Origin: JANXLS01 sp038227045
Lineage (GTDB): Bacteria; Planctomycetota; SZUA-567; H5-PLA8
Assembly (NCBI GenBank): GCA_038227045.1
Contig: JBBRQD010000210.1
Location: 1-5,957, forward strand
Direction of reading: 5' to 3'
DNA: 5,957 nt
The translations under genes and the position numbers were made by a program. Position 1 is the first letter of the stretch. Every line of letters begins with the position of its first letter. The notes beneath the pieces were generated by a model, which saw only the letters and a program-made list of their open reading frames with translations, was not told the origin of the DNA and searched no databases. Positions 1 through 5,705 of this stretch are shown here, piece after piece.

Positions 1-2
1 CT

Positions 3-31
3 TATTGACTCGTGCATAATTAAAGAGTCTA
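3..31 (+). repeat. Left terminal inverted repeat of the IS630 element (with TA)
   Basis: Imperfect inverted repeat matching the reverse complement of 1087-1115 at 22 of 29 positions. The outer six bases are identical, as are the CGTGC (11-15) and TAAAG (21-25) blocks. It begins with the TA target duplication at 3-4. Confidence 0.85.
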
Positions 32-55
32 GTCTTGAGTGCCGATAATGTATAC

Positions 56-613
56 ATGCGACCTCACGGCACAACAGAAGAACTCGAGCGACGGCGGCGC
101 CGCGCCGTCGACTTGATGAATAGTGGCCAGTCCCATACAAAGATCGCCGAGATTCTCGGTGTGCATCGCGGCACGCTCTATCGCTGGCGTAACATGGCAC
201 GAAGCGGGCCGGATGGTTTGAATGCCATCCCGGCTCCCGGCGCGCCTCGGGAGTTGAGTGAAGCGCAACTTCACGAATTGGAGTTTCTCCTCGGACAAGG
301 CGCGAAGGCTCACGCTTGGCCCAATGAATTATGGACTTCCAAGCGCGTGGTCGCCCTGATTAAGCAGTACTTTGGCGTTCAGTATCATGACGCCCATGTG
401 CGCAAAATCCTGAAGAAGATTCTGCACTGGAGCAGCCAAAAGCCCGAATGTCAGGCACGCGAACGCGACGAAATCGAAATCGAACGTTGGAAGCAAGAAG
501 AATTCCCGCTCATAAAAAAAAGCCCAAGACCGAGGCGCAACTCTGGTCTTCCTGGACGAATCCGGCTACATGCTCAACCCGACCGTGAGGCGGACGTATG
601 CGCCGTGCGGTGA
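56..613 (+). CDS. IS630-family transposase, N-terminal part (DNA-binding, frame A)
   Basis: This is the DNA-binding half of the transposase, which would bind the terminal inverted repeats. From the ATG at 56 it has an Arg-rich start followed by a helix-turn-helix at about residues 23-55, with the TKIAEILGV and LYRWR stretches typical of IS630 N-termini. A second helical region with the family-type KRVVALI and HVRKILKK segments runs to about residue 130. A TTG at 35 is also in frame, but it touches the inverted repeat and the ATG fits the family better; neither has a strong ribosome-binding site. Homology to the family ends at the A8 run (514-521, residues ~153-156). The remaining ~30 residues to the stop at 611-613 are out-of-frame translation. 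The catalytic half continues in the frame of 516-1085. Skipping one A gives a continuous 342-aa protein, the usual length. Confidence 0.8.
   Translation: MRPHGTTEELERRRRRAVDLMNSGQSHTKIAEILGVHRGTLYRWRNMARSGPDGLNAIPAPGAPRELSEAQLHELEFLLGQGAKAHAWPNELWTSKRVVALIKQYFGVQYHDAHVRKILKKILHWSSQKPECQARERDEIEIERWKQEEFPLIKKSPRPRRNSGLPGRIRLHAQPDREADVCAVR
514..521 (+). other. A8 run at the transposase frame junction (slippage site or frameshift mutation)
   Basis: Eight adenines lie exactly where IS630 homology passes from frame A (56-613) to frame B (516-1085). Seven or ten adenines would fuse the frames into one full-length transposase. Homopolymer A runs of this size permit RNA-polymerase or ribosome slippage, and some IS elements use this to limit transposase. 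A simple one-base insertion, in the genome or in the assembly, looks identical. Confidence 0.6.
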
Positions 614-1085
614 AACGCCGATTTTGAAAGCGTGGGATCGGCACGACAGAATTTCGGCCATCGGCGCGATCACAGTCAGCCCCAAGCAGCAGCGCCTCAA
701 TCTGTACGTCACGCTATTGGGGGACGATGCCAACGCCAACGCTCGCGACACAGTCCGTTTTCTACGCCAACTTCATCAGCATGTCCGCGGTCCGCTGACA
801 ATCGTTTGGGATCGCGGCAACATCCATGATCGCGCCGACGAAGTCCGCGACTATTTGGCAGACCATCCCGAAATCGAGACGGAACGTTTTCCGGCGTACG
901 CGCCCGAATTGAACCCCGAGGAACTGGTATGGCAACATACCAAGTACTCGCGCCTGCCGAATTTCGCCGCCCAAAACACAGCCATACTCAGGAAAAGGCT
1001 GGCCGACGAATTTCGAACGTTATCTCGCCAGCCCAATCTACTACGATCTTTCATTCAACATACACAGCTACCTTTGTTCCTTTAG
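516..1085 (+). CDS. IS630-family transposase, C-terminal DDE catalytic part (frame B)
   Basis: This is the RNase H-like DDE domain that cleaves and joins DNA during cut-and-paste transposition. The frame opens just after a TAA at 513-515, inside the A8 run. It reads KKAQDRGATLVFLDESG, with the first catalytic Asp at 555-557. The second Asp is at 810-812 in IVWDRGN, and the Glu at 921-923 in the ELNPEELVW motif, the family's 'NPxE..W' signature. In the fused 342-aa protein these are about D167, D252 and E289. The first ATG is at 570, but starting there would drop the first catalytic Asp, so an independent product should be inactive. Function needs a +1 shift, slippage to A7 or A10, or else the copy is a frameshift mutant. 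The stop at 1083-1085 abuts the right inverted repeat. Confidence 0.85.
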   Translation, partial: KKAQDRGATLVFLDESGYMLNPTVRRTYAPCGETPILKAWDRHDRISAIGAITVSPKQQRLNLYVTLLGDDANANARDTVRFLRQLHQHVRGPLTIVWDRGNIHDRADEVRDYLADHPEIETERFPAYAPELNPEELVWQHTKYSRLPNFAAQNTAILRKRLADEFRTLSRQPNLLRSFIQHTQLPLFL

Positions 1086-1086
1086 G

Positions 1087-1115
1087 TAGTCGCTTTACTT
1101 GCGCACGGATCAATA
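1087..1115 (-). repeat. Right terminal inverted repeat of the IS630 element (with TA)
   Basis: Partner of the repeat at 3-31. The transposase stop codon (1083-1085) lies immediately inside it. The outer TA at 1114-1115 abuts resumed HU coding sequence at 1116. Confidence 0.85.
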
Positions 1116-1385
1116 GTCATAAAGATCGCTCAGGAAACATACTCTGAGCAGCAGCAAGTGAGGCAGATCGTGCAATTGACGTTGGATGGAATCATTGACG
1201 TTTTGGCCACAGAGAAACGATTCGAGTTGCGCAACTTTGGCGTGTTCGAGGTTTACTTGCGCAGAGGGCGCACGGCTCGTAATCCGCGAACGGGAGCCAA
1301 AGTGACAGTTCCCGAGAGGGCAGTTGTGAGGTTCAAGGCGGGCAAGATCATGGAATCAAAGGTCGAGAAGTCCAACAAGGCCTGA
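1116..1385 (+). pseudogene. HU/IHF-family nucleoid DNA-binding protein, 5' end severed by the IS630 insertion
   Basis: HU proteins are small dimeric nucleoid proteins that bend DNA. From 1116 the frame reads VIKIAQET..., aligning without gaps to residue 7 onward of E. coli HU. It then shows the two N-terminal helices, the RNFGVFEV strand (HU 'GFGTFKV') and the DNA-intercalating beta-arm RNPRTG containing the key Pro, and ends in a Lys-rich tail. The full protein would be about 95 aa. No ATG, GTG or TTG exists in this frame between the transposase stop (1083-1085) and the GTG at 1158. A product restarting at that GTG has 75 aa and lacks the first 20 residues, meaning helix 1 and part of the dimer core. 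GAGCAG upstream of it is a weak ribosome-binding site. The start codon and first few codons lie beyond the window's left edge. The gene is probably inactive unless the restart works. HU identity is certain; the label pseudogene is an inference. Confidence 0.85.
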
Positions 1386-1454
1386 AGAAAGCGTTGGGCT
1401 GTACTGCAACGGTGCAGATTGTAGTTCCGTCACCGGCGCGGGCTTTCCTGCCGT
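1386..1454. other. Intergenic segment between HU and the duplicated cassette
   Basis: No gene is seen here. A short hairpin is possible at 1404-1417 (CTGCA, loop ACGG, TGCAG), but only a T-interspersed stretch and no true U-tract follows, so it is at best a weak terminator for the HU gene. The repeat shared with 3793 onward begins at 1455. Confidence 0.4.
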
Positions 1455-1879
1455 AAACGCCCCCGCGATTTCAATTGCCAAAAACACGCCCTTAAGATAT
1501 TTTACACGCCGCACTATTTGTTTCTGCCCGTGTTCCAATATTCTTTGGAGTTGCGACTTATGCGTTGCGTCACCCTCCTGACTCTCGTCGTGCTCATCGC
1601 GCACACCGTCACTATGCACGCCGAAGACGCGGATGAAGTCCGCGAAAAAGGCATCGCCGCGCTCAAAGATTCGCAGACCAATCCGCGCGCAATCGTCGAT
1701 GCCGCACGCTTCTTCGTCAGAGCCGCCGCATTGTACGGCGAAGCCGGCAACGAAGAAAAAAACGTCGAGATGAAGTCCTTCCTCTATTGGTGCAAGAAGA
1801 AGATGACGCTGGCCGACATTGAGCAATTCATCAAAGGCGGCGAAGACGCCGTCGCCAGCAAACTCGCCGCAGTGGAAAA
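1455..1879 (+). repeat. Duplicated 5' cassette, copy 1 (promoter, RBS, signal peptide, N-domain start)
   Basis: Direct repeat of 3793-4216, about 95% identical by eye over roughly 425 bp. The first 55 bases are identical and there is a single-base length difference just upstream of the ribosome-binding site. It covers 105 bp of upstream DNA and the first ~107 codons of gene 1. Similarity starts abruptly at 1455. After 1879 it falls to about 75% until near 2010, and then disappears at DNA level. Confidence 0.9.
1475..1503 (+). promoter_or_regulatory. Candidate sigma-70-type promoter of gene 1
   Basis: TTGCCA at 1475-1480 (5 of 6 to the -35 consensus), a 17-bp spacer, then TATTTT at 1498-1503 (4 of 6 to the -10 consensus), 56 bp before the ATG. 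It lies in the 55-bp stretch that is identical in both cassettes. The -10 match is modest and planctomycete promoters are poorly defined, so this is a candidate only. Confidence 0.4.
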
Positions 1880-3530
1880 AGCAGCGCCGAAAGCCGACGA
1901 TGCGCAAAAATGGTTCGACCGCGCCGGCCAATTCGCGACGAAGAACCCCGACGAACATTTACTAATTGCAATCCGCTATTTTGAAGTCGCCGACCGATTC
2001 AAGGGCACCGACACTGGCCATGCAGCGATTGAGCGCAGTCTCAATGAGATGCAACGTATCCAGGCGCCGAATGTGGCCCCTCGCCCGGAAGTTGCTGCGC
2101 CGCCTGCAGTGAGTGCCGCCGTCACGAATGTTGTCCGTGAAGCGGTCCCCAGCCAGGTGAAACTAAAGGATGCGGAAAAAACCATCAAAGATATTTTTAA
2201 GGACGACTACGCCAAACGCAGCGCCGAGGACCGCAAAGCGTTCGGCTGCAAATTACTTCAGCAGGCCTTCGACACCAAAAATGACATGCCAGCGCTGTAT
2301 GTGCTACTAAGGGAAGCGAGTGCGACAGCGGCATCCACTGGCGATGCCGAGACTGCGGTGAAAGCCATCGACGCGTTGGCCGTAGCATTCGAGATTGACG
2401 CAGGTGCGCTGAAGGCCGACGCGCTGGCAAAAGTGGGGATAGCAGCTACCTCAACCGAACAGGCAACGGCACTCGCTCATGCCTATCTCGTCGCCGTCGA
2501 AGATTCGGTCGTCTCCGACAATTACGACGCGGCGCTGAAGATGATCACAACGGCAGACACCGTTGCACGCAAGGCGCAAGACATATCGTTGGTTACGCAA
2601 TTGCAAACTCGCGCAAAAGAAATTCGTTTAATTCAGACCGAATTCTCAAAAGTAAAGACCTTTCAATCCATACTGAAGGAAAAGCCCGATGATCCAGACG
2701 CGAGTCTGACGGCTGGAAAGTTTTTTTGTTTCACAAAACGCGAATGGGGCCGCGGTCTCCCGTTGCTCGCGAAAGGGAACGATGTCAAATTAAAAGAGCT
2801 GGCTGAGAAGGATGTCGGTGGTACTGATCCGGTCGGAACGGGTGATGGATGGTGGGATTATGGAGACAAATTATCTGTGGCACTAAAGACCTCGATACAA
2901 GGTCATGCCGTTGACTTATATGATCGTGGTTCGTCTACACTTAACGGTTTGGCAAAAGCCAAAGTGGAAAAACGCATTTTAGAGTTCGCCGCGAGAGAAC
3001 CTTTGAGCCCAATTAATTTGTTGCGTGAACACGAACGCGGGAAATGGAAGGATTTGGTCGGACGCGGCACCTGGGCCTCTCTTGGAAAAGAGGGGGTACA
3101 ACTCGTCGGCGTTGGAGGCGGTGGTCCCGATTTGGGGTGGTCATATCCCATCCCTAACGGAGTAAGCGCATTTACTCTAAATATGACATTTAGACTCGCG
3201 CCACGGGGTGGAGTACAAATCGTGTTTGAAGAAAAGCCAGACATCCTATCTGGTCACGGGGTTTGTCTGGCATACAAGTGGCAAAAGGGATTCTCGGTGG
3301 GAGATCTGGACAAACGGCCATCCGGAACAAAAACGGTTGATTTGGCAACCATTGATAAAGACTGGCATTCATTAGTAGTTAAAGTGCTGCCGGGCTCAAT
3401 TCGAGCACGACTGGACAGCGGCCCCGAAATATCTTGGTCGGGTAAATATCCGCAAAGTTGCATCACGGTTTCGGGAGACGAATTTGAAGGTTGGTATATG
3501 CGAGATTTTACATTGACTCCCATGCGGTAA
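1560..3530 (+). CDS. Exported modular helical-repeat protein with beta-rich C-terminal domain (paralogue 1)
   Basis: No biochemical function is recognised. The 656-aa product starts with a signal peptide (residues 1-21, MRC then a hydrophobic core, cleavage likely after MHA before EDADE), so it should be exported by Sec. An alpha-helical N-domain follows (~22-160; SFLYWCKKKM and HLLIAIRYFEVADRFKG blocks), then a Pro/Ala/Val linker (~165-198). A TPR-like module (~200-275; KDIFKDDYAKRS...YVLLREA) comes next, and a second helical segment (~290-355). A third module (~358-475; PDDPDASLTAGKF, GLPLLAKG, GDGWWDYGDK, LAKAKVEKRI) leads to a Gly/Val/Trp-rich beta domain (~485-656) resembling lectin-like or LamG-like sheets, with no visible catalytic motif. 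This module order recurs in large planctomycete paralogue families (recalled, not searched). The ATG at 1560 is chosen over the in-frame TTG at 1518 because it has GGAG nine bases upstream and begins the signal peptide. The 3' half is visibly more AT-rich than the 5' half. A surface or envelope binding role is only a guess. Confidence 0.85.
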   Translation: MRCVTLLTLVVLIAHTVTMHAEDADEVREKGIAALKDSQTNPRAIVDAARFFVRAAALYGEAGNEEKNVEMKSFLYWCKKKMTLADIEQFIKGGEDAVASKLAAVEKAAPKADDAQKWFDRAGQFATKNPDEHLLIAIRYFEVADRFKGTDTGHAAIERSLNEMQRIQAPNVAPRPEVAAPPAVSAAVTNVVREAVPSQVKLKDAEKTIKDIFKDDYAKRSAEDRKAFGCKLLQQAFDTKNDMPALYVLLREASATAASTGDAETAVKAIDALAVAFEIDAGALKADALAKVGIAATSTEQATALAHAYLVAVEDSVVSDNYDAALKMITTADTVARKAQDISLVTQLQTRAKEIRLIQTEFSKVKTFQSILKEKPDDPDASLTAGKFFCFTKREWGRGLPLLAKGNDVKLKELAEKDVGGTDPVGTGDGWWDYGDKLSVALKTSIQGHAVDLYDRGSSTLNGLAKAKVEKRILEFAAREPLSPINLLREHERGKWKDLVGRGTWASLGKEGVQLVGVGGGGPDLGWSYPIPNGVSAFTLNMTFRLAPRGGVQIVFEEKPDILSGHGVCLAYKWQKGFSVGDLDKRPSGTKTVDLATIDKDWHSLVVKVLPGSIRARLDSGPEISWSGKYPQSCITVSGDEFEGWYMRDFTLTPMR

Positions 3531-3792
3531 TTTACAGATAATCCGGAAAATATCGGGGAGGCGCGTCAAATACTAAATCGTAATCATGACAAATACCGCG
3601 ACCGTCTTAATCAGCGTCAACGCAAAAATATCGCGGCATTGGAAGATTGGGGCGACGCGATGCTGTCTGACATTCACCGTTCGGGAATTCTGCTGGAATG
3701 TGAATCGTTCGAAGTGCAGGCCTGGCTACGGCCGTTTGTGCTCAATGCCAATTCTCAATTAACCTTGGACACCATCCTTTCCGAACACGTGC
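3531..3792 (+). pseudogene. Unidentified gene fragment lacking both ends, between the two paralogues
   Basis: The frame that follows the gene 1 stop stays open to the left edge of cassette copy 2, then runs 13 codons into it to a TAA at 3831-3833. It has protein-like composition and codon use, with segments such as ARQILNRNHDKYRDRL, ALEDWGDAMLSDIHRSG and EVQAWLRPFVLNANS. No ATG, GTG or TTG occurs before the TTG at 3639, and no ribosome-binding site precedes that or the ATG at 3660. I do not recognise the family. I infer that it is an internal or C-terminal piece of a gene whose end was removed when the cassette arrived at 3793. A chance open frame of ~100 codons is possible but less likely. 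The region otherwise holds nothing; no hairpin terminator for gene 1 is evident. Confidence 0.35.
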
Positions 3793-4216
3793 AAACGCCC
3801 CCGCGATTTCAATTGCCAAAAACACGCCCTTAAGATATTTTACACGCTGCACTATTTGTTTCTGCCCGAGTTCCCAAATTCTTGGAGTTGCGACCTATGC
3901 GTTGCGTCACCCTCCTGACTCTCGTCGTGCTCATCGCGCACACCGTCACGTTGCACGCCGAAGACGCGGATGAAGTCCGCGAAAAAGGCATCGCCGCGCT
4001 CAAAGATTCGCAGACCAATCCGCGCGCAATCGTCGATGCCGCACGATTCTTCGTCAGAGCCGCCGCGTTGTATGGCGAAGCCGGCAACGAAGAAAAAAAC
4101 GTCGAGGTGAATTCGTTTTTGTATTGGTGCAAGAAGAAGATGACGCTGGCCGACATTGAGCAATTCACCAAAGGAGGCGAAGACGCCGTCGCCAGCAAAC
4201 TCGCCGCAGTGGAAAA
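3793..4216 (+). repeat. Duplicated 5' cassette, copy 2
   Basis: Direct repeat of 1455-1879, offset 2338 bp upstream of the indel and 2337 bp after it. Its left edge interrupts the open frame running from 3531, and unrelated sequence precedes each copy, so the edge is a true duplication or recombination breakpoint. Substitutions are scattered, with one cluster around 4107-4122 (copy 1 about 1770-1785). Confidence 0.9.
3813..3841 (+). promoter_or_regulatory. Candidate sigma-70-type promoter of gene 2
   Basis: Identical to the candidate at 1475-1503: TTGCCA, 17-bp spacer, TATTTT, 55 bp before the gene 2 ATG. Its presence in the duplicated cassette implies that each paralogue carries its own promoter and that gene 2 does not depend on read-through from gene 1. 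Confidence 0.4.
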
Positions 4217-5705
4217 AGCCGCGCCGAAGGTTGATGACGCTCCGAAATGGTTCGACCGCGCCGACCAGTTTGCGAAGAAAAACCCCGACGAACATCTGCT
4301 GATTGCGATCCGTTTCTATGAAATTGCGGATCGCTTCAAAGGCTCCGATTTAAGTCTCCAGGCACAGGACCGCAGCCTCAAGGAAATCACGCTCGAAAAA
4401 ACAGGATCAAGAACCGCGGTCAACGATCCTGCCCCTACGCCCGCAGTGCCTTTAGGAAAAAAAGTTCCGCTTCCAACTCCCGCCCGGCAAAAAGAGATCG
4501 AGAAGACCATTCGGGAAATTTATAAGGCGGATTTCGCGAAGACCACATCGAAAGACAAACTCGCATTCGCGGCAAAACTGGATAAAGAAGCGGACGGACC
4601 TGCCAACGATTCTGAGTCCCGGTATGTCTTGCTGACGCAAGCCGCCATTGTCGCTGCGCAGGCAGGCGACATGAATTGCCTCCTCCCTTTTTTCGATAAA
4701 CTCATGAACGGTTATGAAAGCGATTTCAAAGATTTCCGAAAAGTGCAATTGAGCGCCATCGTAAAAGCCTCAGATCCAAAGCTCGCGAAACTGGCTTCGT
4801 TCATGAAACTGTTGATCGACAATCCCGAGGATGCCCCGGCTAATCTGGCGGTCGGCAAATATTATCTTTCGGTCGGCGACGAGGACAGGGCGTTTAAAAT
4901 GATCGAGAAATCGAAAAATGACGCGTTGAGTGATCTCGCCAAGCGCGAACAATCCGCGCCGCCAGAGGGCGCAGCGCAAACCGGCTTGGCTGATGCGTGG
5001 TGGGACTTGGGAGAGAAATCGCTCGATAAGGACGACAAGAATCTGTACCGTGTACGGGCACTTTATTGGTACAATAAAGCTCTTCCATCGATGAACGGGA
5101 TAGGAAAAATTAAAATTGAAAAGCGAATCGATGATGCGGAAGCCTCAATTCCACGGAAAACGATTGATCTGTTAAGCACATTGGATCTCACCCGTGATCG
5201 CATCACGGGCGGTTGGAAACCGGAAAACGGAACTTTAGTTGCGAATAATCCAAACGTGGGCATTCTGCAGTTGGCTTACCTCCCGCCCGAAGAATACGAC
5301 CTCATTACGGAGGTCAGTGTTACCGGCGGACTTCTCACATGGATTCTAGTCGGTGGAGGCAATCAATTCGAATTGGGCATGGGATCGAACGATGGAAGTG
5401 ATTACGCCGGCTTTGAACTCGTAGACGGAAAATACGCCAACGCCAATGAGACGACTCGTGCGTTTACATTCGTAGCCAAGAAAAAATACAAAGTGGTTAT
5501 TAAAGTCCGCAGGAGTAAAGTTTCGGTGTTTGTCGCAGACAAACTCGTGACAGAAATGAATACCAATTACCAAAACGTTGCCTTGCATCCCAATTGGTCC
5601 ATTACCAATAAACACACTTTGGCAATCGGAAATTTTCGTGGGACAGGCACGTATTTCGCGATAACCGTCCGGGAAATCACCGGTACCGGCAAACGTTCGC
5701 CCTGA
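3897..5705 (+). CDS. Exported modular helical-repeat protein with lectin-like C-terminal domain (paralogue 2)
   Basis: A 602-aa paralogue of gene 1 with unknown function. The signal peptide (1-21, ending TLHA before EDADE) and N-domain (to ~160) are nearly identical to gene 1. A Pro-rich linker (~168-198) leads to a TPR-like module (~199-275; EKTIREIYKADFAKTTSKDK, YVLLTQAA). The segment matching gene 1 residues ~305-358 is missing, so the next module (~297-410; NPEDAPANLAVGKYY, DAWWDLGEK, IGKIKIEKRI) follows almost at once. The C-terminal domain (~421-602; IDLLSTLDLTRDRITGGWK, GGGNQFELGMG, FELVDGK, HTLAIGNF) resembles the concanavalin/LamG or DUF1080-like beta-sandwich common in planctomycete secreted proteins, and differs from gene 1's. 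Such domains usually bind rather than cleave sugars; no active site is visible. The ATG at 3897 is chosen over the TTG at 3882 because GGAG lies nine bases upstream and the peptide MRC matches gene 1. It has its own candidate promoter in the cassette. Confidence 0.85.
   Translation: MRCVTLLTLVVLIAHTVTLHAEDADEVREKGIAALKDSQTNPRAIVDAARFFVRAAALYGEAGNEEKNVEVNSFLYWCKKKMTLADIEQFTKGGEDAVASKLAAVEKAAPKVDDAPKWFDRADQFAKKNPDEHLLIAIRFYEIADRFKGSDLSLQAQDRSLKEITLEKTGSRTAVNDPAPTPAVPLGKKVPLPTPARQKEIEKTIREIYKADFAKTTSKDKLAFAAKLDKEADGPANDSESRYVLLTQAAIVAAQAGDMNCLLPFFDKLMNGYESDFKDFRKVQLSAIVKASDPKLAKLASFMKLLIDNPEDAPANLAVGKYYLSVGDEDRAFKMIEKSKNDALSDLAKREQSAPPEGAAQTGLADAWWDLGEKSLDKDDKNLYRVRALYWYNKALPSMNGIGKIKIEKRIDDAEASIPRKTIDLLSTLDLTRDRITGGWKPENGTLVANNPNVGILQLAYLPPEEYDLITEVSVTGGLLTWILVGGGNQFELGMGSNDGSDYAGFELVDGKYANANETTRAFTFVAKKKYKVVIKVRRSKVSVFVADKLVTEMNTNYQNVALHPNWSITNKHTLAIGNFRGTGTYFAITVREITGTGKRSP

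Larger units (their letters stand above)
3..1115 (+). mobile_element. IS630/Tc1-family insertion sequence, complete, TA-flanked
   Basis: The element carries a DDE transposase of the IS630 type and has matching ends. Positions 3-31 and the reverse complement of 1087-1115 agree at 22 of 29 bases, starting TATTGA and sharing a CGTGC block and a TAAAG block. Both ends carry TA (3-4 and 1114-1115), which is the target dinucleotide that IS630/Tc1/mariner elements duplicate. The element proper is therefore 5-1113, 1109 bp, normal for the family. Removing it together with one TA joins bases 1-4 to 1116 and restores an HU reading frame, which independently confirms both borders. The transposase is split by a frameshift, so activity is uncertain. 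Confidence 0.9.

Noticed and set aside
929..1147. Open frame overlapping the transposase end and the right inverted repeat
   Set aside because: Overlaps the well-supported DDE frame and crosses the IS border, with no recognisable protein.
1518..1559. TTG-initiated 14-residue extension of gene 1
   Set aside because: It has no ribosome-binding site, would spoil the signal peptide, and the cassette indel breaks the corresponding frame in gene 2.
1356..1958. Long open frame on the minus strand opposite the start of gene 1, with a related one at 3852-4295 opposite gene 2
   Set aside because: Their similarity to each other follows automatically from the duplicated cassette. They are antisense shadows of signal-peptide-bearing genes with ribosome-binding sites, and show no motif of their own.
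3586..3760. ATG-started short frame (MTNTATVLISVNAKISRHWK...) in the gap between paralogues
   Set aside because: Composition is Cys/Trp/Arg-heavy and unlike a protein, with no ribosome-binding site. The other frame through the same bases looks more like a real protein.
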